From Bog-159 sp035308525 (GTDB lineage Bacteria > Acidobacteriota > Terriglobia > Bryobacterales > Bryobacteraceae): DNA of 64,000 bases. Shown here one piece after another: positions 42,155-50,442 of this stretch. The notes below the pieces were generated by a model. The model saw only the letters and a list, made by a program, of their open reading frames with translations, ran no database searches and was not told the DNA's origin. Position 1 is the stretch's first letter. The number at the start of each line of letters is the position of its first letter. The DNA lies in contig DATGGM010000022.1 in assembly GCA_035308525.1 (NCBI GenBank), positions 3,401 to 67,400 of the forward strand. Reading direction: 5' to 3'. Position numbers and translations under genes: made by a program.

Positions 42155-42526
42155 TTACCTTCTCCCGCGGAAGCGGTCTAGTTCGCGGCGGTTGCGCTTC
42201 GACGGCTTGCCTTCGTGTACCGCTTGGAAATGTGGCAAGGCTTTGCGCTCTTCCGCCAGCTTCAGCCGCAGCTCGCGGCTCGCCGGGGTCTCCCGGTAGA
42301 GCGTCTGCGCCACCGCGGACGGACCGCGCATCTCGTTGAGCGCCAGGACCTCCAACTGGTATTCGCCGCCTTCGTTCTTCACGCGCAACAGGTCGCCCGC
42401 GCGGACCTCGCGCGAAGCCTTGGCCGCCTGGCCGTTGCAGTCAATTCTGCCGAGTTCGCAGGCGCGCGATGCCAGCGCCCGTGACTTGAAGAAGCGGGCC
42501 GCCCACAGCCATTTGTCGATTCTCAT
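42155..42526 (-). CDS. hslR: S4-domain RNA-binding protein, Hsp15 type
   Basis: 123 residues. An N-terminal S4 domain (MRIDKWLWAARFFKSRALASRAC, later GDLLRVKNEGGEYQLEVL) and a basic C-terminus (PSKRNRRELDRFRGRR) match Hsp15, which binds stalled 50S subunits with nascent chains. The frame is open further upstream into the SDR gene, but the ATG at 42526 gives the family start. It follows the SDR stop by 14 nt on the same strand. Confidence 0.88.
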   Translation of the reverse strand: MRIDKWLWAARFFKSRALASRACELGRIDCNGQAAKASREVRAGDLLRVKNEGGEYQLEVLALNEMRGPSAVAQTLYRETPASRELRLKLAEERKALPHFQAVHEGKPSKRNRRELDRFRGRR

Positions 42527-42540
42527 CGTAGTTGCTACCG

Positions 42541-43329
42541 TCAGCGCAGCCGCCAACGCCCATCCGAAAATTCCGCGCGCTCCTCGTCCCAAGTGCCGAA
42601 CTTGGAGGCCATCTGCCCGCCGTCCACGAACAGCGCCGCTCCCGTGATATAGGATGCCAGGTCGGACGCCAGGAAGGCGATGGCGTTGGCGACCTCTTCC
42701 GGTTCGCCGCCGCGCCCCAGCGGCATGTGCCGGAAATAGTCCTTGAGCACCGCGGCATTCGAGAAGCTGCGCTCCGTAAGGCGCGTGCGGATCAGGCCCG
42801 GGCATACGGCATTCACCCGGATCCCGTAAGGCCCCAGCTCGTTGGCGATGGTATGCAGGATTCCCAGCAGCCCGGCCTTACTGGCGTTGTAGGCCGTGAG
42901 GCGGGCTTCGCCGTCGTAGGAGTTGGTGGAAGCCGTCATCACCATGGCTCCGCGGCGGCGCGGAATCATGCGCGCGGCCGCCGCTTGCAGGGTATTGAAG
43001 ATGCCGGTAAGATTCACCGCGATCGTGCGCTGCCAGTGCTGCTCGCTGGTCGCGACAAAATCGGCCTCGTCGCCGATGCCGGCATTAGCCGCCACGATGT
43101 CCGGCACGCCCGTCTGGTCGAAGGCTCGCTCCAGCGAAGCGCGGTCGGTGACGTCCACCACGTAGCCGCTGCCGCCCAGTCGCGCGCCGGCCGCGGCCGG
43201 GTGTTCGCGCTCCAGGTCGAAAATAGACACGCGCGCGCCTCCTTCGGCCAGCACACGCGCCGTGGCCGCCCCGATGCCGTTGACGCCGCCGGTCACCACG
43301 GCGATCCTGCCTGCGAAATTGAAAGCCAT
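42541..43329 (-). CDS. Short-chain dehydrogenase/reductase (classical SDR)
   Basis: 262 residues. Cofactor motif TGGVNGIGAATA near 14-25, ANAGIG, catalytic Ser region STNSYDG and the YNASK catalytic motif are all present, so it should be an active NAD(P)-dependent oxidoreductase. A C-terminal DGGQMA is typical of the fold. The substrate cannot be read from sequence. TATAAA ends 6 nt before the ATG (GGTGGG between, which might also act as Shine-Dalgarno). It is divergent from the FHA gene. Confidence 0.92.
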   Translation of the reverse strand: MAFNFAGRIAVVTGGVNGIGAATARVLAEGGARVSIFDLEREHPAAAGARLGGSGYVVDVTDRASLERAFDQTGVPDIVAANAGIGDEADFVATSEQHWQRTIAVNLTGIFNTLQAAAARMIPRRRGAMVMTASTNSYDGEARLTAYNASKAGLLGILHTIANELGPYGIRVNAVCPGLIRTRLTERSFSNAAVLKDYFRHMPLGRGGEPEEVANAIAFLASDLASYITGAALFVDGGQMASKFGTWDEERAEFSDGRWRLR

Positions 43330-43343
43330 CCCACCTTTATACA
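43330..43343. promoter_or_regulatory. Overlapping divergent -10 elements of the SDR and FHA genes
   Basis: On the minus strand TATAAA (43341-43336) is followed by GGTGGG and the SDR ATG at 43329. On the plus strand TATACA (43338-43343) precedes by 9 nt a possible GTG start at 43353 of the FHA gene. A second candidate for the plus strand is TAAAAT at 43361-43366. The two -10 elements share bases, so the genes may compete for polymerase. Confidence 0.4.
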
Positions 43344-43397
43344 GAATTCGGCGTGAATGATAAAATCGAAAGAAGAGCCAACCGCTCTTTCCACATC

Positions 43398-44255
43398 ATG
43401 AGCACCCCGGCAGCCGGCCACCCCGCCACCGCGCGGGAAATCATCCTGGAGATCATCCGGAACATGCGGGAGGGGCTGGAACCCCTTCACTACACCACGC
43501 TCCCGCCCGCTATTTATCACGTCTACCTGCATCCGGACGATTTTGAGCGCCTGCGCGGCATCTTCCCGCGCATGCAGGAGGAGACCCGCCAGGCGCTGGA
43601 CGCCGAGCTGGCCGATCTCAATCGCGCATCGCTGGGCGAGCGCCTCAAGCTGGCGCGCAAGCCCCCGTCCAAGGTGGTGGCGCCGGATGGCGGCTGGCGC
43701 ATCCAGTTCTTTGAAAACAGCGACGACGATGTCGCGCCGGGAGATATCGTCATCTATTCCGAGCTGGCGCTGCCGGCCAAGCCCGAGTTCGGCGCGGGCA
43801 GCATGACCAAACGCATCAATACGCGCCGCATGGCGGGCGAACTGAGCGCCGCGCAGAAATACGAAGAGCAGCTTCCCCCCACCCGGGAGATGGATGCCTA
43901 CGCCACCATCAATTATGAAGACCAGGGCGCCGGCCAGACCTACCGCATGACCAAGAACCAGATCGTGATCGGGCGCGGCGGCCGGGATTACTGGACGGAC
44001 CTGAAGCTGAACACCCTGCCGGACGTCTCGCGCGAGCACGTGCGCCTGCGCCGGGACGCTGAAACGGGCGAGTTTTTCATCAAGGACCTGAGCCGCCTGG
44101 GCACCAGCGTCAACGGTCAGCCGATTCCTACCAGCGTCGAATTTGTGGAAGGGGAAAAGCGCGACAAGAACGTGGAGGTCAGGCTGCCCGCGCAAGCGCG
44201 CATCGGCTTGGCGGACGTGGTGTTCCTGGAGTTCCGCGCCGCCGAGAGCAAGTGA
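43398..44255 (+). CDS. FHA-domain protein
   Basis: 285 residues from the ATG at 43398; a GTG at 43353 would add 15 residues. The N-terminal half (about 10-120) is alpha/beta (EIILEIIRNMREGLEPLHYTTLPP, VYLHPDDFERLRGIF) and resembles the N-terminal domain of FhaA-type proteins. The C-terminal half is an FHA domain (QIVIGRGG, PDVSREHVRLRRD, FIKDLSRLGTSVNG) that binds phosphothreonine. It is the first gene of an FHA - PP2C - kinase cassette, so it is likely a substrate or docking partner of the kinase. Confidence 0.87.
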   Translation: MSTPAAGHPATAREIILEIIRNMREGLEPLHYTTLPPAIYHVYLHPDDFERLRGIFPRMQEETRQALDAELADLNRASLGERLKLARKPPSKVVAPDGGWRIQFFENSDDDVAPGDIVIYSELALPAKPEFGAGSMTKRINTRRMAGELSAAQKYEEQLPPTREMDAYATINYEDQGAGQTYRMTKNQIVIGRGGRDYWTDLKLNTLPDVSREHVRLRRDAETGEFFIKDLSRLGTSVNGQPIPTSVEFVEGEKRDKNVEVRLPAQARIGLADVVFLEFRAAESK

Positions 44256-44270
44256 TGCGCCGCTTCTGAC

Positions 44271-45854
44271 ATGCCTGTCAAGACCAAGCTTCGTGGCGCC
44301 GGCGAAAGCCACATGGGCATGGTCCGCCAGAACAATGAGGACCGCTGGCACATCGATGCGGACCGCGGTATTTTCCTGGTAGTGGATGGCATCGGCGGGC
44401 AGGCCGCCGGCGAAAAGGCCGCCGACATCGCCGTGAACCTGGTGCGCACCCGGCTGGAACGCCAGACGGGTACGGCCGAAGACCGCATCCGCGAAGGCAT
44501 TACGGTGGCCAATAACGAGATCGTGCGCCTGGCCGCCACGAATCCCGACTGGCATGGGATGGCCTGCGTGCTGACCGTGGCGGTGATCGAGCAGGGCAGC
44601 GCCATTGTCGGACACGTCGGCGATTCCCGCCTGTACAAGATCCGGCGCCGGGAAATCCGCAAGATCACCAGCGATCATTCCCCCGTGGGCGAGCGCGAAG
44701 ATGGCGGCGAGATCTCCGAAGCGGAGGCCATGCGGCATCCCCGCCGCAACGAAGTCTTTCGCGATGTGGGCTCGCAGGAGCACGCCCCGGACGACCCCGA
44801 TTTCATCGAAATACGGCGCATCCCGTTTGAGCCCGATAGCGCGTTGTTGCTGTGCAGCGACGGGCTGAGCGACCAGGTCACCTCGAGCGAGATCATGCGC
44901 GCGGTGCTGGCTAACGCGGGGCGTCCCGGCGGCGCCGTCCACGAGCTCATTGAAGCGGCCAATCGCGCGGGCGGCAAGGACAATGTCACGATTCTCATCG
45001 TGGAGGGCGAGCAGTTCGCCGGCGCGCGCGAGACGCTTCGCGAACCCGCTCCGGCGGGCAGCCCGTTCGCCGCCAAGCCGGCTATATTCGTTTACGGCGT
45101 GATCTGTGCGGCGCTGGTCTTAGCCGGCCTTCGTTACTACGGCTTGTGGGATCGCCCGCCGGTGGTGGTGCCTCCGCAGACGCTGCGCGTGGGCGCGGGC
45201 GGCTTTGCCAGCATTGGCCAGGCGCTGGACAAAGCCCGCCCCGGCGACACGGTGGAAGTTCCCAGTGGTGAGTACCTGGAGCAACTCCGGCTCAAAAATG
45301 GCGTGACGGTAAGAGGGCGGCTGCCGGATGTGCCGGTGCTGCGCGCCGCCGCTATGCCAAACGGACCGGCGGTGGCCATTGTGGCGGAGGGCGTCCAAGG
45401 GGCGCGGGTTTCCGGCTTCCGCATCCGGGCCGATGAGAAAGCGCCGCTGGAAGTCGCCGTGGTGATCGCAGACTCCGATCTCGAATTGCAGGACACGGAG
45501 ATCGTGGGCGCTGCCACGGGCATCGCCATCCGCGGAAAATCCAAGGCGGTGCTGCGCGCCAATTCGATTGAGGATTGCCTGGATACCGGCATTCGCGTCT
45601 CCGGCGAGTCGGCTCCGTGGATTCTTTATAACGCTATCCTGCGCAATGGGCGCGGCCACAAGGCGCCGCGCAAGCCCGGGCCGGGCATCGCGATTGAGGA
45701 TCCGGCAAGGCCTGTGCTGGTCGGCAACACCTTCGGCGACAATGGCGGCGATCCGGTTGCCGTGCCGGCCGGGATGGAGACAGATCCCATCACCAAATTC
45801 AATTTCTTCCTGCCGGCCAAGCCGGCCGCGCGCAACCGGGGAGCGGCGCACTAA
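44271..45854 (+). CDS. PP2C-type phosphatase with transmembrane segment and exported beta-helix domain
   Basis: 527 residues. The N-terminal phosphatase (about 1-245) has the metal motifs MVRQNNEDRW, FLVVDGIGG, VGHVGDSRLYK, LLCSDGLSDQV and GGKDNVT. One membrane segment lies near 264-285 (AIFVYGVICAALVLAGLRYYG). The remaining 230 residues look like a right-handed parallel beta-helix (GFASIGQALDKARPGDTVEVPSG, VAVVIADSDLELQDTEIVGA), a carbohydrate-binding-like fold outside the cytoplasm. It would reverse the action of the adjacent kinase; the outer domain may sense a ligand. Its stop overlaps the kinase start. Confidence 0.9.
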   Translation: MPVKTKLRGAGESHMGMVRQNNEDRWHIDADRGIFLVVDGIGGQAAGEKAADIAVNLVRTRLERQTGTAEDRIREGITVANNEIVRLAATNPDWHGMACVLTVAVIEQGSAIVGHVGDSRLYKIRRREIRKITSDHSPVGEREDGGEISEAEAMRHPRRNEVFRDVGSQEHAPDDPDFIEIRRIPFEPDSALLLCSDGLSDQVTSSEIMRAVLANAGRPGGAVHELIEAANRAGGKDNVTILIVEGEQFAGARETLREPAPAGSPFAAKPAIFVYGVICAALVLAGLRYYGLWDRPPVVVPPQTLRVGAGGFASIGQALDKARPGDTVEVPSGEYLEQLRLKNGVTVRGRLPDVPVLRAAAMPNGPAVAIVAEGVQGARVSGFRIRADEKAPLEVAVVIADSDLELQDTEIVGAATGIAIRGKSKAVLRANSIEDCLDTGIRVSGESAPWILYNAILRNGRGHKAPRKPGPGIAIEDPARPVLVGNTFGDNGGDPVAVPAGMETDPITKFNFFLPAKPAARNRGAAH

Positions 45855-47752
45855 TGGTCATTCCCGAGAGGCGCAAAGTCGGCAAATACGAGATCCTGCG
45901 CAAGCTGGGCCGCGGCGGCATGGCTGATGTGTACCTTGCGCAGGATACCGAACAGGAGCGTACGGTCGCTCTGAAAGTCATCGAGGACGGTCCGGACGCA
46001 GATTCGCGGGAAGCCATCGAGGCCGAACGCCGCGGCTCCCAGTTACAGGCCCGGCTCGCGGAAATCGACTCGCGCGTGGTGCGCATCTTCGATACCTGCG
46101 ATATGGACGGCTACTTCGCCGTGGCCATGGAATACGTCGAAGGGCGCGATCTCTCGGACCTGATGCGCCATGGGCCGGCTCCCGTGGATGATGCGGTGGA
46201 TATTGCGCTGGCCATCTGCCAGACGCTCGAGAACGCGCACAAGCTGGAAGTCACCATCGATGGCAAGGAGTATTGCGGCATCGTACACGGCGATATCAAG
46301 CCGAAGAACATCCGCATCGATAACGAGAACCGCGTACGCGTGTTGGACTTCGGCATCGCCAAAGCCCTATCGCTTTCGCGCAAGCTGACGCGCAACGAAT
46401 TCGGCAGCGTGCCCTATGCGTCGCCCGAGCGGCTGGATTCCGGCGAAGTCAATGCCATGTCGGACCTCTGGTCGCTGGGCGTGCTGCTGTACGAGCTGGT
46501 GGCCGGATCGCAGCCCTACCAGGCGGAGAACACCGAGCGCCTGGAGCGCATGATTCGCTCTCGGATCCCGGCTCCGCCCGCGCCGGACCCTTGTCCCGAG
46601 GCTCTGCGCCGCGTCCTCTGCAAGACCATGGATCCGCAGCCCCAGCGGCGCTATCAGTCGGCGGCGGAATTGGGCGCCGACCTGGCGGCGTTTCGCGCGG
46701 GCGGCGCGGTGAACGCGGACCCCCCGGAAGACGCCAATGCCACGCGCCGCACATTCCATGTCGCCGCGGATGTGGACGACAGCACCCGCCGCACGGATCA
46801 GCCGCGAAAGTTCGGAGCGCCCGCGCCGGCCACTGCCACTATGCGGTCGGCCAATGCCCCCGCCGCTCCCAAGTCGCTCGCCCGTACCCAGCGCGAGCGC
46901 GATACCAAGCGATTTCTGGTCGCGCTCGCCGGCCTGGCGCTGGCTTATTCGGTGATTCAAGTCACTTCGAGCATTGCCCTGTGGCGGCATGGACAGCAGC
47001 TCGACCGCGACATTAACACCGAAGTGACCACCGATCCAGATACCATCTGGGCCCGCTGGGCGGACCTCTCCAAGGGCAATGCGCAGTCGCTGGCGCTGTT
47101 CGGCCCCCGCCACTCCGTAAAGAAGCGGCTGGTGGCGGCGGCCGACCGCGTGATCGAGACTTACCGCAACAGCGACCGTCAGCCGGTCTACGAAAACGAT
47201 TGGAAGCGCGCGCGGCAGGATCTGGCTCGCGCGCTGGAGCTCGATCCGCGCGATGAGACGGTGCGCGGTGAGATGCGCTTGTGCGACGGCCACATCGATC
47301 GCATCAACGGCCTCAGCCATCGAAATGCCACGCTGCTGAACGAGGCCGTGCAGAAGTTCGAGGAAGCCCAGCAACTGCTGCCTCGCTCGCCCGATCCGCA
47401 GCTTGGCCTGGCGCATGTGTATGTTTACGGCTTGAAGGATATCGACCGGGCGTACGCGGCTTTGCAGGAGGCCGAGCGGCACGGCTACAAGCTGGGAAAC
47501 CGCGAGAAGGCCCAGCTCGCCGACGGCTATCGCGACCGCGGCGACCGGCTCTGGTGGGACTCGCGCGACGTGCGTGGGTTGCCTCAAGAGAAGGACCAGA
47601 TCGAGAAGGCCGCCGACGATTACCGCCGAGCGCTGGAGATGTACCAGGGTCTGGTTCCTTACGGCAACGCCAATATCAACATCGTGCGGGTGCAGAGCAG
47701 CCTGAGCAGCATCCAGCTCCGGCTGACAGAGATCGACACCGAGTCACATTAG
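45854..47752 (+). CDS. Membrane Ser/Thr protein kinase (PknB-like) with C-terminal repeat domain
   Basis: 632 residues. Kinase domain about 10-275: GRGGMADVYLA (Gly loop), VALKVIE (Lys), HGDIKPKNIRID (catalytic loop; HGD instead of HRD), DFGIAKA and YASPERLDSGEVNAMSDLWSLG. A linker leads to a membrane segment (about 352-380, FLVALAGLALAYSVIQVTSSIALW), then a helical TPR-like exported domain. The ATG overlaps the PP2C stop by one base (TAATG). Together with the FHA protein this forms a complete phospho-signalling unit. Confidence 0.92.
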   Translation: MVIPERRKVGKYEILRKLGRGGMADVYLAQDTEQERTVALKVIEDGPDADSREAIEAERRGSQLQARLAEIDSRVVRIFDTCDMDGYFAVAMEYVEGRDLSDLMRHGPAPVDDAVDIALAICQTLENAHKLEVTIDGKEYCGIVHGDIKPKNIRIDNENRVRVLDFGIAKALSLSRKLTRNEFGSVPYASPERLDSGEVNAMSDLWSLGVLLYELVAGSQPYQAENTERLERMIRSRIPAPPAPDPCPEALRRVLCKTMDPQPQRRYQSAAELGADLAAFRAGGAVNADPPEDANATRRTFHVAADVDDSTRRTDQPRKFGAPAPATATMRSANAPAAPKSLARTQRERDTKRFLVALAGLALAYSVIQVTSSIALWRHGQQLDRDINTEVTTDPDTIWARWADLSKGNAQSLALFGPRHSVKKRLVAAADRVIETYRNSDRQPVYENDWKRARQDLARALELDPRDETVRGEMRLCDGHIDRINGLSHRNATLLNEAVQKFEEAQQLLPRSPDPQLGLAHVYVYGLKDIDRAYAALQEAERHGYKLGNREKAQLADGYRDRGDRLWWDSRDVRGLPQEKDQIEKAADDYRRALEMYQGLVPYGNANINIVRVQSSLSSIQLRLTEIDTESH

Positions 47753-47762
47753 CATTTATGGC

Positions 47763-48083
47763 GTGGAGTTGCGAGCCCACAAATACCAGGTCAGGCTTGG
47801 TCTGGCCGCTCCGCGGAATAACCGCAGAAATGCAGGACGGCGACATCGGCCGGCCATCGCCGTTGAAATCGCGAACCGCCAGCGCGCCGGGCGTCGCTCC
47901 GGGAAGCGAATCGATCTCGGCCCCAACGCCTCCTGCGCCGTTACCGGTAAATACGGCGATGGCGTTACTGCTGGCGCCCACGATCAGGTCCGCGTGGCCA
48001 TCGTGGTTCACGTCGGCTACCGCCACGGAGAGCCCGATATACGTGTCGCTGATGGTGTAAGTGCCATCGCCGTCGGCCAGCAT
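47763..48083 (-). pseudogene. Fragment of an FG-GAP/VCBS-repeat protein gene
   Basis: The minus-strand frame from 48083 encodes two VCBS-type loops (GLSVAVADVNHDGHADLIVGA and ALAVRDFNGDGRP), but after DFNGDGRP the frame breaks. With a one-base correction near 47855 it would continue DVAVLHFCGY as expected for the family. No signal peptide or further repeats are found upstream or downstream. It is the remains of an exported repeat protein of the type still intact elsewhere in the window. Confidence 0.6.
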
Positions 48084-48222
48084 GATTTGGCTGTAATCTT
48101 TCAGTCATGTTGGTGAACTGTCAGCTTACTGACATGGCGCCACGGCAAGATCACACAAATCTTTTCAGCGGCTCGGCGATTTTTTCTTGAGATTTCAGCC
48201 CCCGCTCGGCGCACGAGAATAT
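48084..48222. other. Intergenic region before the PilZ gene
   Basis: About 140 nt with no gene. It holds a short perfect palindrome, GTCAG-CTTA-CTGAC (48120-48133), flanked by CATGT and ACATG, which could be an operator or the base of a weak hairpin. There is no T run, so a terminator for the kinase operon is doubtful. Confidence 0.3.
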
Positions 48223-48573
48223 ATGCAGGCGAAATCTCTGCTGCGCCGACATGCGCGCCAGCCCTTCGATGGCCAGATGCAGGTGTCGTGGAAAGACTCG
48301 CGGGGACGCGTGCAGAGCCTGCGCGCCAGGTGCCTGGATTTGTCCGCCGAGGGAGCCCGCCTGGAGACGGATATACCTATTCCACCGCGCACCAGCATAA
48401 CGCTCAACTCCGCGCGGCACGGTAGCTTGGGAACCGCGTCGGTCCGGCACTGCGTGCGCAACGCACTGAAATACTCCATCGGCGTCGAGTTTAATTCTTC
48501 GCTGGCCCTGGCCGGCCGCGCACGGAAGGAGTGCCTGGCGGAAACTCAACCCTCGCGGCATGACGTATCATGA
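48223..48573 (+). CDS. PilZ-domain protein
   Basis: 116 residues from the ATG at 48223 (a TTG at 48187 is an alternative start). The c-di-GMP-binding motifs are present: RRHARQPF (RxxxR) near the N-terminus and DLSAEGARLET (D/NxSxxG) about 30 residues later, followed by the beta-barrel pattern. It is likely a c-di-GMP responsive adaptor. Its stop overlaps the start of the broken ATPase gene (ATGA), which suggests the two once formed an operon. Confidence 0.85.
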   Translation: MQAKSLLRRHARQPFDGQMQVSWKDSRGRVQSLRARCLDLSAEGARLETDIPIPPRTSITLNSARHGSLGTASVRHCVRNALKYSIGVEFNSSLALAGRARKECLAETQPSRHDVS

Positions 48574-49761
48574 CCGCGGCGGACACTCTGCCCATTTTGA
48601 AACCGGCACTCTGGCCCTTGCAGCCGGAAGCCCTGGCCGATCTGGATATCTCACCCAGCCTGGTGCAGGATCTGGTCGTACGCGCCGTCCGGGAGCAGGG
48701 AGAGTCTGGTTTCGCATCGCTCAGCGCGCGCCTGAAGCTGCCGAACATGGTGCTCGAGCCCGTATTCCGTCAGTTGCGGCAACAGGCCTACCTGGACGTG
48801 AAGGGCATGCAGGGCAACGATTACCGTTTTGGCCTGACCGCATCCGGCAAGGCCATGGCAGCCGACCGCGCGGCGATTTGTGCCTATGCCGGTCCCGCGC
48901 CGGTATCGCTGGCGGCCTATGACCGCGCCGTGAGAGAGCAGGCCGCGCATGTGCGCGTCAGCCGCCAGAGTCTGCGTGAGGCGCTCAGCGACCTGGTGCT
49001 TCCAACGCCTCTCCTCGATCAGCTCGGCCCCGCCCTGATTTCACAAAAAGCGCTGTTTCTCTACGGTCCCACCGGCAACGGCAAAACCAGCCTCGCCGAG
49101 CGGCTGCTGCGCGTCTATCAGGACGGCGTGCTCATCCCCTATGCCGTGGAATTGGACGGTTACATCATCACGCTGTTCGATCCCGTGCTACACCGGCCGT
49201 GCGCCGAACAGCCTGAAGAGCTGGATGCCCGCTGGGTGCTCTGCCACCGCCCATCGGTGGCGGTGGGCGGCGAACTGGTTTCCGAAATGCTCGAGTTGCG
49301 TTCGGACAGCTCCTCGGGGATCTATGCCGCGCCGCTGCAGATGAAAGCCAACAACGGCATCCTGGTGATCGACGACTTCGGCCGGCAAGTGATTTCGCCG
49401 CGGGACCCGTTTGAAGTGATGGTGGTCTTCGCCACCAACCTGGACCCCTCGGAGCTGGCTGACGAGGCCTTCCTGACGGCGCATCCACAATAAGATTTTT
49501 ATCGAACCGGTCACCAGGCAGTGCTTCCACGAGATCCTGGCGCGCGCGCTCGACCAGCGCCGTCTGGCCTGCGACGCACAGACGGCGGGCTACTTCGCCG
49601 AACTGTGCCTGCGACATGGCGACGCTTTGAAGGCCTGCTATCCGGCGGATCTCTGCGATATCCTGATTTGGCGCAGTGAATACGAGGGCCGTCCGGCGCG
49701 CGTGACTGGCGAAGAACTGGATTGCGCGGCCGGGATGTACTTTACGCGCCCGCGCAGCTAG
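48570..49761 (+). pseudogene. Broken AAA-type ATPase gene (internal deletion plus frameshift)
   Basis: The frame runs 307 codons to a stop at 49493. It has a winged-helix-like N-terminus, a Walker A motif (FLYGPTGNGKTSLAERLL) and a Walker B-like ILVIDDFGRQ. In the family as I recall it, PRD is followed by about 30 residues (LLNRWIVPL...) before FxVMVVFATNL; here PRDPFEVMVVFATNLDP joins directly, an internal deletion. After DEAF an extra base near 49475 shifts the frame; the other frame continues RRIHNKIFIEPVTRQCFHEIL down to FTRPRS and a TAG at 49759-49761. So it is a pseudogene unless a frameshift mechanism exists. Confidence 0.7.
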
Positions 49762-49791
49762 CGCGCGCCCGGCTTACTCTTCCGCTTCCCC

Positions 49792-50014
49792 GCTTCCACG
49801 ATGTCGGATGCGGCCGCCTGGAGCCTTTTGCGTTCGTCGGCGCTCAGGTAGCCGGCGTGGAACATCGAACTCGGTGAACCCCGCGTTGATGTCCTTGAAG
49901 CGCTTGCTAGGGTCCGGAAAAGCATTCAGCCCGCCCTGATATTGGTCGATGACCTGGCGCGGGCTCACCAGTCCGCTCTTGACGCGCGCTCCTCGCCGAT
50001 CAGGCAGCGGTTCA
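49792..50014 (-). pseudogene. Degraded partial duplicate of dnaB
   Basis: This stretch repeats pieces of the intact dnaB found about 1 kb further on. 49792-49863 matches about 50944-51017, 49865-49988 matches about 51221-51346, and 49989-50014 matches about 51401-51425, with scattered mismatches. About 200 bp and 55 bp of dnaB are missing between the blocks, so it cannot make a helicase. It lies on the same strand as dnaB. Both orientation and block order are kept, which points to a tandem duplication followed by deletions. Confidence 0.8.
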
Positions 50015-50130
50015 CTTGCTACAGCAGTTCGGGCCTCGCGTCGATACGCTGCACGGCTCCCGCCACGCGAATATGAAGGAGTTGCGGTTCGGCGCGGCCG
50101 GCGGCGAGTGGAGAGTGGCTTTTGCCTTCG
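50015..50130 (+). pseudogene. Remnant of a HigB/RelE-like (Gp49 family) toxin gene
   Basis: The plus-strand frame reads LLQQFGPRVDTLHGSRHANMKELRF followed by GAAGGEWRVAFAF, the core of the Gp49/HigB-type mRNA-interferase toxins. The N-terminal start and the usual C-terminal half are missing; after AFAF the similarity is lost. It lies directly upstream of an antitoxin remnant in the usual toxin-first order. Confidence 0.65.
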
Positions 50131-50175
50131 TCTCCCTTTCCAGCGGGCCAAATGGGCGTCGGAACGGGAATGATC

Positions 50176-50420
50176 ATGCCCACCAACGTGGACGACATAA
50201 TTAAGCAACTGAGTCCCGCGCAGCGCCGGAAGGTCGAGGCCCGCGCCGCCCAGCTGATCGCCGAGGAGATGACCCTGGCCAAGACTCTCGGGATCACCCA
50301 GGACAGCGTTTCGCGGCTGGAAAAGCGCAGCAATCTGTTGCTCTCCACGCTGCGGAAGACCGTCCAGGCGATGGGCGGAAAGCTGTCGCTCGTGGCTGAA
50401 TTCCCGGCCGTGCGGCGGCG
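50176..50420 (+). pseudogene. Remnant of a HigA-type antitoxin (HTH_XRE) gene
   Basis: From the ATG at 50176: TNVDDIIKQLSPAQRRKVEARA, then AQLIAEEMTLAKTLGITQDSVS, RLEKRSNLLLSTLRKTVQAMGG and KLSLVAEFP. The order matches HigA antitoxins that pair with Gp49 toxins, but between EEMTL and KTLGITQ about 16 residues, including the first part of the helix-turn-helix, are absent. No stop ends the reading frame, which runs on antisense through dnaB. Both facts indicate a broken gene. Confidence 0.65.
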
Positions 50421-50442
50421 GGGCGCGTCAAGAAAGCTGACG

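Noticed and set aside
43293..44942. Open frame of 549 codons on the minus strand
   Set aside because: Antisense to the FHA and PP2C genes, which have complete, ordered motifs.
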